Assembly: GCA_036489755.1 (NCBI GenBank)
Contig: DASXFD010000091.1
Coordinates: 62,001 to 126,000 of the forward strand
DNA length: 64,000 nucleotides
Direction: 5' to 3'
From: JABFXX01 sp036489755
GTDB lineage: Bacteria > Myxococcota_A > Polyangia > Haliangiales > Haliangiaceae
In this document: piece after piece, positions 8,665 through 17,338 of the stretch
Layout: every line of letters begins with the position of its first letter
Numbering within the stretch: the stretch's first letter is position 1
Position numbers and translations under genes: made by a program
Notes under the pieces: generated by a model
What the model was told of the DNA's origin: nothing
Databases searched by the model: none
The model's input: only the letters and a program-made list of their open reading frames with translations

Positions 8665-9201
8665 GTGTTGCCGATCGTCCAAGTCGGAGATCCCGTCCTT
8701 CGTCAGGTCGCGCGCCCACTCGCGGCCAACGAGATCGTTTCGCTCGGCGATCTCGTCGACGAGATGCGCGAGACCATGCGCGCCGCGCCCGGTGTCGGCC
8801 TCGCCGCGCCGCAGATCGGCCGCTCGATCCAGCTCGCGGTGATCGAAGATCCGCCGCAGCGCCACGACAAGCTCTCGGCCGAGGAGCTCGCCGCGCGCGA
8901 GCGCTCCGCCGTGCCCTTTCACGTGATCGTCAATCCGAAGCTGACGATCGTCGGCGACGAGGCCGTCGACGCGTACGAAGGCTGCCTCAGCTTCGAAGGT
9001 TTCGTGATGATCGTGCGGCGCGCGCATCGCGTTCGCGTCGATGCGCTCGACGAGCACGGCAACGCGATCTCGATCGACGCGACCGGCTGGTACGCGCGCA
9101 TCCTGCAGCACGAGATCGATCACTTGAACGGCATCGTGTGCTGCGATCGTATGGATTCGCGCACGCTCGCGACCACCGCGAACCATCGCCGCTTCGGTTA
9201 A
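8665..9201 (+). CDS. def: Peptide deformylase
   Basis: A 178-residue metalloenzyme that removes the N-formyl group from nascent proteins. All three family motifs are present: GVGLAAPQIG (43-52), EGCLSF (105-110, metal ligand C107) and HEIDHLNG (149-156, ligands H149 and H153, catalytic E150). Length is typical. An insertion-like RHDKLSAEELAARE segment lies between strands. The start is GTG, four bases after the ankyrin gene's stop. The stop codon overlaps the stop of the convergent Kelch gene within TTAA. No fmt partner is adjacent, so this may be one of several deformylases in the genome. Confidence 0.95.
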   Translation: MLPIVQVGDPVLRQVARPLAANEIVSLGDLVDEMRETMRAAPGVGLAAPQIGRSIQLAVIEDPPQRHDKLSAEELAARERSAVPFHVIVNPKLTIVGDEAVDAYEGCLSFEGFVMIVRRAHRVRVDALDEHGNAISIDATGWYARILQHEIDHLNGIVCCDRMDSRTLATTANHRRFG

Positions 9202-11459
9202 TTGATCGGCGCGACGAGCACGCCGGCTTGTGCCAAGCCCGCGTGGTGCCCGCCGACGAGGTACGCGTTGTTGCCGAGCACGATGCCGGTCGCGCCGCTG
9301 AGCGCGCTCGCCAACCCGGAGGCGCTCGTGACGAGACCTCCGAGCGATCCGTCATCGCCGAACAGACCGATCGCGATGGTCACCTCGTCCGATCCGTTGA
9401 TGCTGCCGCCGAGCATGTAGAGGTTGTCGCCGACGATCACGGTGGACGGTGCCTCCACCGCGGCCAGCGGACCGTTGTTGATGACTCCGAACGTGCCGAC
9501 CGTCGCGGTCGTCTCCGAGAACACGATCATCGCGGCCTGGACATCCGGACTGTCGCCGACCAGCACGTAGTACTGGTTTCGCGACGCGACGGTGTTGGGA
9601 GCTTCGACTGGCTCGTCGAGTGAGTTAGTCGACGCGTCGAAGATGAGCTCGTTGCTTCCGCCCGCGGTTCCGACTTCTCCGTCCTGCGCTGCCGTGACCT
9701 CTTCGGTACCTCCGAAGACGAACACGTAGTCGTCGAGGATCGCGGTCGAGGCACCGTAACGCGGGTTGTTGAGCGTGCCGCCGCTGGTGAATGCCGCGAG
9801 GCTGTCGTCGTCGTAGTCGATCTGCGCCTTCTCGATCATCGTCGACCCGAGATGCCCGCCGTCGTCGCCCGCGATCACGTAGAGGTAGTCGCCGAGCACG
9901 GCCGCGGTCGCTTGGTAGTGCGGGAATAGCAGCTTGTCGGCGTTGACCGCCGCGAACGCGCCGATCGTGCCGTCGGCTGCGATCGGCGCGCGCTCGACGG
10001 TCTCGAGCAACGCGTCGCCTGAGCCCCTGCCGGCGATCTCGTAGAGGTAGTCACCGACGACGACATTTACGTGGCCGTATCGTGCGGTGGCGAGCGACGT
10101 CGTATCGGTGGGGGCGAACGAGCCGAGGTGTCCACCGATGATGCTCGCATGTTCGATCGTCGACAGCGTGTCCGTCGGCGATCCCGCGCCGCCGATCGCG
10201 TAGACGAAATTGCCGACGCGCGCGAGCGCGGCTCCCGCTCGCGCGGTCATCAGCTCGTACGGCACGTTCGACTCGATCCCCGTCGATCCGTTGCTACCGA
10301 TGATCACGACCTCCGCCGAGGTCACGCTGTCCGCGCTAGGTGACGTCGAGCCGCCGATGACGTAGAGCGATCCCTCGAGCGCGAGCGCGAACGGATCGAG
10401 CCGCGCCGTCGCAAGCGAGAGCTCGGAGAACATGCCGAGCGAGCCGTCGGGCGCGATCGTCGCCTGCTCGATGCTCGCGTACGCCATCGTCGTGGTCGCG
10501 CCGCCGATCACGTAGATGGTCGAGTCCGCGACCACGCATGCCGCGCCGTAGCGCTCCTTCACGAGCTCGACGCCGTTGTAAGGTCCGAACGCGCCGAGCG
10601 AGCCGTCGTCGTTGATCTGCGCGCGTTCGATCGTGTCGAGCGGCATGCCGGTCGCATCCTTGCCGCCGATCACGTAAAGCCAGTTGCCGATCACGGCGCT
10701 CGTCGGATCGAACCGCGGCGTCGTCAGCGAGACCGATGCCTGCATGAACCCGCCGAGTGTGCCGTCGGAGCTGATCGTCGCGGTGTCGATCGACATCAGC
10801 ACCGATGATTCGGCGTCCTCACCGCCGATCAGGTACACCGCATCGCCGATTCGCGCGCTCGTCGCATACGCGCGAGCCGTCGACAGGTGGGCAGCGGACC
10901 CGACGAATTCGCCGAGCGTGCCATCGGCGTTGATGCGCGCGCGCGTGATCGCGTTCGTCGCCACCGGAGTCATCGTCTGCACCGCCGCGCCGCCGAGCAC
11001 GTAGAGGTAGCGATCGGTGACGAGCGTTTGAGCGTACGAGATCCGTTGCTGCGGCATCGCGCGCGCGTAGCTCGCCTGGCGATAGTTGTCGTCGAAGCTG
11101 TCGAGCGCGAGGTCGAACGTCGTCGCGCGAAACGGCAAAGACACCGCGGCGCCGCTCGCCGCGACCGAAAGTTGGCCGGTCGTGGCGCCGGATGGAACGA
11201 CGACCGTCGCTCGATTCGGCCCGAGCACCGTCGCGGTCGCGGTCACGTTGCCTGGAAAGCCGACGACAAGCGGGGTGCTGAACGTGCCCTCGAGCGTGAT
11301 CGTGTCGCCGATCTTCGCGACCGGCTCGTCGATCGCGGTGAGCAGCGTGCCGCCGGAACCGGGTGCGCCGCCATCGCCGCCGACACCACCGTCGCCGCTC
11401 GGTAGCTTCGGAAAGCCGCACGCGATGACGCCGACGAGCGCCAGCGCGCCGAAGCGCAT
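9198..11459 (-). CDS. Kelch-repeat beta-propeller lipoprotein
   Basis: A 753-residue secreted lipoprotein (MRFGALALVGVIACGF). A short low-complexity Gly/Asp linker is followed by an IPT/TIG-like Ig domain (about 45-120, GDTITLEGTFS). The rest is around twelve Kelch-like repeats of about 50 residues, each with a variant of YLYVIGG and DGSLGAF, enough for two six-bladed propellers. Its ATG overlaps the stop of the TPR/TM gene in an ATGA, making it the third gene of a coupled kinase-TPR-lipoprotein operon. A surface ligand-binding or adhesive role is inference. The N-terminal start is clear because upstream in-frame sequence belongs to the neighbouring gene's shadow. Confidence 0.85.
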   Translation of the reverse strand: MRFGALALVGVIACGFPKLPSGDGGVGGDGGAPGSGGTLLTAIDEPVAKIGDTITLEGTFSTPLVVGFPGNVTATATVLGPNRATVVVPSGATTGQLSVAASGAAVSLPFRATTFDLALDSFDDNYRQASYARAMPQQRISYAQTLVTDRYLYVLGGAAVQTMTPVATNAITRARINADGTLGEFVGSAAHLSTARAYATSARIGDAVYLIGGEDAESSVLMSIDTATISSDGTLGGFMQASVSLTTPRFDPTSAVIGNWLYVIGGKDATGMPLDTIERAQINDDGSLGAFGPYNGVELVKERYGAACVVADSTIYVIGGATTTMAYASIEQATIAPDGSLGMFSELSLATARLDPFALALEGSLYVIGGSTSPSADSVTSAEVVIIGSNGSTGIESNVPYELMTARAGAALARVGNFVYAIGGAGSPTDTLSTIEHASIIGGHLGSFAPTDTTSLATARYGHVNVVVGDYLYEIAGRGSGDALLETVERAPIAADGTIGAFAAVNADKLLFPHYQATAAVLGDYLYVIAGDDGGHLGSTMIEKAQIDYDDDSLAAFTSGGTLNNPRYGASTAILDDYVFVFGGTEEVTAAQDGEVGTAGGSNELIFDASTNSLDEPVEAPNTVASRNQYYVLVGDSPDVQAAMIVFSETTATVGTFGVINNGPLAAVEAPSTVIVGDNLYMLGGSINGSDEVTIAIGLFGDDGSLGGLVTSASGLASALSGATGIVLGNNAYLVGGHHAGLAQAGVLVAPIN

Positions 11460-12418
11460 CAGTAGCTGCCCCGCACCAACAAGCCGGCGCCGGTCGGCAC
11501 GACCTCGATCGAGACGCCGCCCGCCGGGTGCCGTTCGCCGCGATCGCGCACGAACAACCAGACGGCTGCACCGGCGCCGAGCACGCCCACCACCGCGACG
11601 CCTTCGGCCGCGTAGCGCCGCGCGTTCGCGGCGTCGTAGAGCGTGTTGCGCTCCGGGTCGACCGCCTGCTTCGCGTCGTTGTACTTGGCTTCGCCCCACA
11701 GCTCGAGGCCGAGCGCACCGCCGAGCACGACGAGCGACCCGGCACCGACCGCGATCGGCAACGTGTAGCTACGCTGCGGCTCGACCTCCGTCGCTGGCGG
11801 CAACGCCACCGCGCTCGGCGGCTGTTGCGAGACGTCGCGAGGCAACGAGCGAAGATCGGGCACGCCGACCGTCTTGGTGTCGGACTCGCCGCCGATGGCG
11901 ATCTGCGTCGACCACGTGCTCGAGCCCGGCGCCTTCGCGTTGATCGTGTACGTGCCGCCGTCGATCGGCATCGCGCGGTTCCACATCGTCGGATCGATCC
12001 GCTCGCCGTTCCTCGACACCTCGAGGCCGTCGACCATGCTCTGCTGCGGCACGTTGATCGCGAGCTTGGAGACGCGCGGCTCGAGCTTGTGCGCGCGATC
12101 GGCGGCGAGGTCGTGGAGCTGGCGCGTGTTCGCGTCGTTCGCGCTGCGCGTCTGGCGCTCGGCGTCGAGGAACAAGCCCCACGCAGTCGCGAGCTCGCCT
12201 TGCTTTTCGCGGCAGCTGGCGAGGTTGATGAGCGTCGTGATCGCAGGATCGAGCTTCTCGCTCTCGTCGAATGCGGCGCAGGCCTCGGCGGTCTTGCCGG
12301 TCTTCAGCAGGTTGAGGCCTTGCCGAAACAGCACCTCGGCCTGTGCGCCGGAGGGTTGCGCGGCGGCACCGGCAGACCACAGCGCGACGATCGCGATTGC
12401 TCTCTTCATGGGCATCAT
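11459..12418 (-). CDS. TPR protein with PEGA-like domain and two C-terminal TM segments
   Basis: A 319-residue exported protein (signal peptide KRAIAIVALWSAGAAAQ). TPR repeats occupy about 25-115 (AEVLFRQGLNLLKTGKTAEA and LINLASCREKQGELATAWGL). A PEGA-like beta region follows at about 125-185 (DGLEVSRNGERID, DGGTYTINAKAPG). Two hydrophobic segments near 225-245 and 275-295 flank a polar loop, and a short beta tail ends the protein. It is coupled to the kinase gene by ATGA at 12415-12418 and to the Kelch gene by ATGA at 11459. I chose the first ATG (12418) because of this overlap; ATGs at 12415 and 12409 are alternatives. Confidence 0.75.
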   Translation of the reverse strand: MMPMKRAIAIVALWSAGAAAQPSGAQAEVLFRQGLNLLKTGKTAEACAAFDESEKLDPAITTLINLASCREKQGELATAWGLFLDAERQTRSANDANTRQLHDLAADRAHKLEPRVSKLAINVPQQSMVDGLEVSRNGERIDPTMWNRAMPIDGGTYTINAKAPGSSTWSTQIAIGGESDTKTVGVPDLRSLPRDVSQQPPSAVALPPATEVEPQRSYTLPIAVGAGSLVVLGGALGLELWGEAKYNDAKQAVDPERNTLYDAANARRYAAEGVAVVGVLGAGAAVWLFVRDRGERHPAGGVSIEVVPTGAGLLVRGSY

Positions 12419-13947
12419 CTCGAGATCAGCATTCCATTCTCGTCGACTTGCAGCCGCTTGTTCGGCGGTGTCGTCTTGGATTTGCCGGGCGCCGGCGTCG
12501 CGTGGTTGGTGACGGGCACCGACTTCTTGTCGTGCGCGATCTGCGGCGCCGACATCCAGCGTGGCCCGCGAACCTCGTCGGTGACGTCGCGCGCGAGCTG
12601 CCACGACGCGATGTCGTCGTTGGTGTCGAACGTACCGTCCGACCCCGCAGAGATCGCGCCGATGATCTGATCGCCCGGCTGATCGGCGCACGTGATTCGA
12701 TACGGGTGGCCCCACGGATCCGGCGCGTCGCCGAGCGCCGCTGCATTCGGACACGCCGCGCCCGCGTGATCGTGCGCCCACGCGGTGAATCGCGCGAACA
12801 GCGCCTTCGTGCGCGCCGGCAGCTGGTCGCTGGGATCGGCCGGCTTCGGCACAGGCTTCGGCGCAGGGATCGGTGTGGGCAGCGTGCTCGTCACGACGTT
12901 CTTGTCGTCGTCAGAGTGCAGCGCCATGAATGCGGCCGCGCCGCCGGCGACCACGACAAATCCCAGCACGACGCCGAACAGCCGCGACCGCGGCTTGGCC
13001 TGCGGCGCCTCGGTGACGACCGCGCCGCCCGAGAGCGTGGTGATCGTCTGCGCGGGAACCGGCGTCGCCGCGTGCGGGTACAGCGTCGGCGTGTTCGGCA
13101 GCGAGCCGAGCATCGCGCCGATCTCGATCGCGAGCTCCGATCCCGACGCGAACCGCTCCGCCGGATCTTTCGCGAGGCAGCGCAGCACGAGTCGATCGAA
13201 CGCGGCCGGGATCCCCGGGTAGATCGAGCTCGGCGCCGGCGGCTCCTCGGTGATGTGTTTGACGATCAGCTCGCCGACGCCTTGCGACACGAACGGCGGC
13301 CGGCCGGTCGCGAGCATGAACAGCACGCAGCCGAGCGAGTACACGTCGGAGCGCTGGTCGACCTCGCCGGCGCCGCGACACTGCTCGGGCGACATGTACA
13401 TCGGCGTGCCCATCATCGTCGCGGTCTGCGTCTTCACGCCGCTCGCCACGCCGACGAGCTTCGCGATGCCGAAGTCGAGCACCTTCGCGCGCTCGCCGCC
13501 GATGACCTCGGGATCGCGGACCATGAAGATGTTCTCGGGCTTGACGTCGCGATGCACGATGCCGCGCGCGTGTGCAGCGCCGAGCGTGCTCGCGACCTGG
13601 CGGACGATCCGCAGCGCTTCGGAGACCGGCAGCACGTGTTGCGCGGCGAGCCGGCGATCGAGCGGCGAGCCGTCGAGCAGCTCCATCACGATGTACGCGC
13701 TGCCGTCGGTGTGCTCGCCGTAGTCGAACACCTGCACGATGCCTGGATCGGAGATCGCGGTCGCGGCGCGCGCCTCGTTGAAGAATCGCTGCACGATGTC
13801 GGGCTTGGCCGAGAGCTCCGGCAACAGGACTTTGATCGCGGCTTGCCGGCCGAGCTGCACGTGCTCGGCGACCCATACCGTGCCCATACCACCCTCACCG
13901 ATGCGGCGGATGATGCGGTACCCGCCTACGAGGGTCCCTTCGACCAT
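12415..13947 (-). CDS. Ser/Thr protein kinase with TM segment and GspG-like outer domain
   Basis: A 510-residue Hanks-type kinase. Kinase motifs: glycine loop GEGGMG (18-23), Lys39 in AIKVLL, HRDVKPEN with D134, DFG at 158-160, and SPEQ in place of APE. It is therefore an active RD kinase. A transmembrane helix lies at about 322-342. The extracytoplasmic part (385-450) contains DPWGHPYRITC and AGSDGTFDTNDDIASW, which resemble the calcium-binding C-terminal region of type II secretion pseudopilin GspG. That domain may sense calcium or a ligand (inference). First gene of the coupled operon down to the Kelch lipoprotein. A GAGAG just before the ATG may serve as ribosome binding site. Confidence 0.88.
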   Translation of the reverse strand: MVEGTLVGGYRIIRRIGEGGMGTVWVAEHVQLGRQAAIKVLLPELSAKPDIVQRFFNEARAATAISDPGIVQVFDYGEHTDGSAYIVMELLDGSPLDRRLAAQHVLPVSEALRIVRQVASTLGAAHARGIVHRDVKPENIFMVRDPEVIGGERAKVLDFGIAKLVGVASGVKTQTATMMGTPMYMSPEQCRGAGEVDQRSDVYSLGCVLFMLATGRPPFVSQGVGELIVKHITEEPPAPSSIYPGIPAAFDRLVLRCLAKDPAERFASGSELAIEIGAMLGSLPNTPTLYPHAATPVPAQTITTLSGGAVVTEAPQAKPRSRLFGVVLGFVVVAGGAAAFMALHSDDDKNVVTSTLPTPIPAPKPVPKPADPSDQLPARTKALFARFTAWAHDHAGAACPNAAALGDAPDPWGHPYRITCADQPGDQIIGAISAGSDGTFDTNDDIASWQLARDVTDEVRGPRWMSAPQIAHDKKSVPVTNHATPAPGKSKTTPPNKRLQVDENGMLISR

Positions 13948-14111
13948 CTCTCTCGAGTGTCCCGCGTCGCCCCAGGCGGATCAAGGAACGTCGATCAGAT
14001 TGTCGGGTTCGACCGACACCATGTCGGCGTCTGGCTACAGCGAGGCTGCCGCTAACGCAGCGACTCGCGCAGCGCACGCGGTGGCGTGCAGCTTGCTGTG
14101 CTCTGTCCGCA

Positions 14112-15233
14112 ATGCGTGTTTATGCGGTTTGCTTATCGTTCGCGTTCGCATGTCACAGCTCGAGCCCGAGCGCGCCGCTCGACGGAAGCGTCGACGGAGC
14201 GACGAGCTCCGACGCGCCGGCCGCGTTATCGCCGGTGACGTTCACGTACACGCCCGATTGGATGGGCGTGCAGAGCATCGACGTGATCGGCGGCTTCGGC
14301 CAGGGCAGCGCCGATTGGACGACGCCGTTCGTGTCGCTCACCGAAGGCTCCGACGGCACGTGGTCGGGCACCGGCATGGTCGCGCCCGGCACGTATCCGT
14401 ATCTGTTCGACGTCGTCGGCGACAACGCCGCCGGACCCGGTACCAGTGGCTCGGCGTTCTCGCGCTACTCGGTCGATGGCACGGTCTCGGAATTCGAGCC
14501 GTGCCCGGCGGGCCCGACGGTCGCCGACAATCCGAATAACCCGTGCTCGCTCGTGAGTGTTCCGCAAGGCGCGGCCGAGACGCTCTACGACATTCGCGGC
14601 TCGGTCGTGATCGGCGGCTCGGCGGCGGATCGTTATCTCGTGATGCTCGAGCGCGACGAAGGCAGCGCGTCGCATCACTACTTCGTCAACCGGCGCGCGA
14701 CCGGCTCGGCCGGCGACTACACGTTCGACGTCGCGGCCGGCTCGTACCGCGTGCAGGTGCTGCACGCGAGCTACTTCGCGCAAAAGGACTCGCAGATCGA
14801 TCCCGAAACCGCCGCCACGGTTCGCCGCGACATCTCGACGCCGTTCGCGGTTGGCTCGGGCTCCGACGTCGTGGTGTCGACGGCCGACGTCACGCCGCCC
14901 GATTACACGACCTTCGAGCCGCGCGGCTCGGCGACGCTACCGACGACGTTCACGTTCCCAGCCGTCGCGGCCACCAAGCTCGACGTCTACGGCTCGGGCA
15001 ACGAGATCGGCGATCCGTGGTTCACGTCGGCCGCGACCGGCTCGGGCAGCGCGTCGTTCGACGGCACGTTCAACACGATGCAGGCGACGCAGACGACCGT
15101 GAGCCCCGCCGACACGTACCGATGGGGCATCGAGTATCCGGGCGGTGGTGGGCTCGCGGTTGGCAGCGGCGGCGGCGAGACGGTCAAGTGGACCGCGCAG
15201 AGCCTCACGTATTCGATCGCCTGGCCGAACTGA
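14112..15233 (+). CDS. Secreted lipoprotein with CBM48-like N-terminal domain
   Basis: A 373-residue exported protein. The N-terminus YAVCLSFAFACHSSSPS is a lipoprotein signal with a Ser/Asp-rich linker. Residues 40-115 (VTFTYTPDWMGVQSIDVIGG, DGTWSGTGMVAPGTYPYLFD) look like the glycogen-binding/early-set Ig fold of CBM48-type domains, in which Trp and Asp-Gly-Thr-Trp strands are typical. The remaining beta-rich region contains two further Ig-like segments (about 155-230 and 255-370). No catalytic motif is seen. Function unknown; carbohydrate binding is a guess from the N-terminal pattern. It is convergent with the NmrA-like gene, with a single base between the stops. Confidence 0.65.
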   Translation: MRVYAVCLSFAFACHSSSPSAPLDGSVDGATSSDAPAALSPVTFTYTPDWMGVQSIDVIGGFGQGSADWTTPFVSLTEGSDGTWSGTGMVAPGTYPYLFDVVGDNAAGPGTSGSAFSRYSVDGTVSEFEPCPAGPTVADNPNNPCSLVSVPQGAAETLYDIRGSVVIGGSAADRYLVMLERDEGSASHHYFVNRRATGSAGDYTFDVAAGSYRVQVLHASYFAQKDSQIDPETAATVRRDISTPFAVGSGSDVVVSTADVTPPDYTTFEPRGSATLPTTFTFPAVAATKLDVYGSGNEIGDPWFTSAATGSGSASFDGTFNTMQATQTTVSPADTYRWGIEYPGGGGLAVGSGGGETVKWTAQSLTYSIAWPN

Positions 15234-15234
15234 T

Positions 15235-16083
15235 CTACGCGAGCCCGCGGCGCAGCACGTCGGCGAGCTCGACCTTGCCGGTCGCGGTGCGGCCCTTGCC
15301 GTCGAAGCCGAGGCCTTTACCGAATGCCTCGACCATCTCGCGGTAGAGCGCCGCGAAGTTGGCCGACATGCCGAGCTTGGTCAGGGTTGGCACCATCTGA
15401 TCGATCGGCAGCGCCAGCGCCTTCACGCTGCGCCCGAGGATCTGGCTCGCGGCCGCCGCGGCATCGACGTAGCTGTAGTCGCGTGGGCCGCGCAGCTCGA
15501 TCCATTGCGTCGCGCTCGACGGGGCGAGCAGCGCGTCGGCGGCGGTGTCGCCGATGTCGCGTGTCGCGACCATCGGAAACGGATAGCTCTCGCCGCCGCC
15601 GAACACCGGCAGTACGCCGTCGGACTTCATCGGCGCCGCGTTGTTGAGGATGTTCTCCATGAAGTATGCGGCGCGCACGAACGTCAGCTTGGTGGCCAGC
15701 TTGCCGAGCACGACCTCGCCGTAGTGCGTGCCGGCGATCGGCCCGTTGCCGGACGCTTGCTGCGAGCCGATCGAGCTCAACAGGACGGCGTGCGGCACCT
15801 TCGCGGCGGCGAGCCCGGCCGCGTAGTTGTCGATGATCTGACGGCTGCGCGCGAGCGCGTCGGGCGATTGCACGTCGGGCGGGATCAGCAGGTACGCGCC
15901 TTCGGACCCTGCGAGCGCCTTCGCGACGAGCTCGCGATCGGTGACGTCGCCGATCAGCCACTCGGTCGCTGCGAGGTTGTCGCGCTTGGCCCGCGCGACC
16001 GCGCGCACGTGCTTGCCGGCCGCGAGCAGGCGCGCGGCGACGATCGAACCCGTATTTCCTGAAGCTCCGAAGACCGTGAACAT
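15235..16083 (-). CDS. NmrA-like NAD(P)-binding protein
   Basis: A 282-residue atypical short-chain dehydrogenase/NmrA-like protein. The N-terminal dinucleotide motif is VFGASGNTGSIVAARLL (GxxGxxG). RAVARAKRDNL may recognise the NADP phosphate. Downstream are LLSSIGSQ, AAYFMENIL and FPMVATRDIGD, all typical of NmrA/QOR2-type proteins that bind NADPH and act as redox sensors or quinone reductases. The active-site Tyr-x3-Lys is not conserved. The ATG at 16083 has a strong ribosome binding site, AAAGGAG. It is divergent from a LysR gene, with an inverted repeat between them, so it is the likely LysR target. Confidence 0.88.
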   Translation of the reverse strand: MFTVFGASGNTGSIVAARLLAAGKHVRAVARAKRDNLAATEWLIGDVTDRELVAKALAGSEGAYLLIPPDVQSPDALARSRQIIDNYAAGLAAAKVPHAVLLSSIGSQQASGNGPIAGTHYGEVVLGKLATKLTFVRAAYFMENILNNAAPMKSDGVLPVFGGGESYPFPMVATRDIGDTAADALLAPSSATQWIELRGPRDYSYVDAAAAASQILGRSVKALALPIDQMVPTLTKLGMSANFAALYREMVEAFGKGLGFDGKGRTATGKVELADVLRRGLA

Positions 16084-16137
16084 GGGCGACTCCTTTGGTG
16101 TGCAACCAAGATGCGGCCGGCCAAGACATTCGTCCAA

Positions 16138-16163
16138 TGCATGTGCTTAATAGTCATCATGCA
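16138..16163. promoter_or_regulatory. Inverted repeat TGCATG-N14-CATGCA, candidate LysR operator
   Basis: Perfect six-base arms separated by 14 bases lie between the divergent NmrA-like and LysR genes. A further TGCATGATGCA copy lies at 16169-16179 over the LysR start. Spacing and position fit a LysR-type operator. Confidence 0.5.
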
Positions 16164-17061
16164 GAAAATGCATGATGCACCCGACCTCGAGCTCTTGCGC
16201 TGCTTCGCGCTGTTGCACCACGAGCAGCACCTGTCGCGGGCGGCATCGCGTGTCGGGCTATCGCAGCCGGCGATGAGCCGCGCGCTCGGCCGCCTGCGCG
16301 ATGCGTTCGGCGATCCGCTGTTCGTGCGCACGCCGCGCGGGATGTTGCCGACCGCGCGCGCCGACGCGCTCGCGCCGCAAGTGCTCGCCGTGCTCGAGGC
16401 GGCGAACGCGCTGATCCGGCCGGCCGCTTTCGATCCGAAAACGCTCGCGCGCACGTTCGTGATCGGCACCGCCGACTTCTTCGATGCCGAGCTCGTGCCG
16501 CGGATCGTCGAGCTGCTCGGCAAGACCGCACCGAACGTCTCGATCCAGACTCGGCCGCTCGGCGACGACGTCGCCGACGCGCTGGCCACCGGCCGGCTCG
16601 ACATGATGATCGGCGTTCGCGAGAGCGTGCCGCCCGACGCGCGCGCGACGAAGCTCTACGAAGAGCGGTTCGTGTGCGCGGTGCGCCGCGATCATCCGCG
16701 CGTCGGCAAGCGGCTATCGATCGAGCGCTTCGTCGAGCTGCCGCACCTCTTGATCGCGCCGCGCGGCAATCCCGGCAGCCTCGTCGACACGCAGCTGGCA
16801 GCGCGCGGGCTATCGCGGCGAGTCGTCGTCCGCGTCCACACGTTCCTGTCGGCTCCCGCGATCGTCGCGAGCTCGGATCTCGTGCTCACGGCGCCGAGCC
16901 GCGTGCTCGAGCCGCTCGCGCGGCCGTTTCGCCTCCGCCTGTTGCCCCCACCGGTCGCAGTTCCGAACTTCAGCGTGCTCGTCGCATGGCATCCACGCGT
17001 GCACGACGATCCGGCGCACGCGTGGTTTCGCGCGGCGATCGTCGGTGCGAGCCAGCGTTAG
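16159..17061 (+). CDS. LysR-family transcriptional regulator
   Basis: A 300-residue LysR regulator. The N-terminal winged helix-turn-helix includes LSRAASRVGLSQPAMSRALG and a downstream FVRTPRGMLPTARA wing. The C-terminal half is the substrate-binding fold (FVIGTADFFDAELVPRIVEL, LATGRLDMMIGVRES). The specificity looks like the NodD/LinR-like group that often regulates oxidoreductases. It is divergent from the NmrA-like gene, which it probably controls. The start is uncertain: ATG at 16159 or 16168; both overlap the operator-like repeats. The stop overlaps that of the small lipoprotein gene in TTAG. Confidence 0.9.
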   Translation: MQKMHDAPDLELLRCFALLHHEQHLSRAASRVGLSQPAMSRALGRLRDAFGDPLFVRTPRGMLPTARADALAPQVLAVLEAANALIRPAAFDPKTLARTFVIGTADFFDAELVPRIVELLGKTAPNVSIQTRPLGDDVADALATGRLDMMIGVRESVPPDARATKLYEERFVCAVRRDHPRVGKRLSIERFVELPHLLIAPRGNPGSLVDTQLAARGLSRRVVVRVHTFLSAPAIVASSDLVLTAPSRVLEPLARPFRLRLLPPPVAVPNFSVLVAWHPRVHDDPAHAWFRAAIVGASQR

Positions 17062-17198
17062 CGGCAGCGGCGTTCGCAGACGCGACGGCCGTGGTCCCAC
17101 CAGCAGTCGTTGTGACAGACCGGCCCCGTACGAACGATGCAGCTCGAAAGCGTTCCGGCGATCAACGCGAATCCAACGATGAGTCGGAGTTTTTTCAT
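17058..17198 (-). CDS. 46-residue cysteine-rich lipoprotein
   Basis: A small gene read directly from the minus strand. The ATG at 17198 is preceded by TTGAGGGT. The product starts MKKLRLIVGFALIAGTLSSC, a textbook lipoprotein signal with LSSC lipobox. The mature part is only 27 residues, with four more cysteines, and contains CHNDCWWDHGRRVCERRC. The pattern CxxxC-x8-CxxxC suggests a small disulfide- or metal-bound fold. Its stop overlaps the LysR stop. Function unknown. Codon choice and GC match the surroundings, and the perfect signal peptide makes it a credible gene. Confidence 0.65.
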   Translation of the reverse strand: MKKLRLIVGFALIAGTLSSCIVRTGPVCHNDCWWDHGRRVCERRCR

Positions 17199-17338
17199 AC
17201 CCTCAAGACTTGCACGACCTGCGCCCGGTTAAGAGTCCCGATGACAGCTTCCGCACTCTGCCGGAATACCGCGCGTGTGACCGCGACTGTGAACGACCAT
17301 AAACGTGCCGTGCGCGCACGCCACGGTCGCACAATTCC

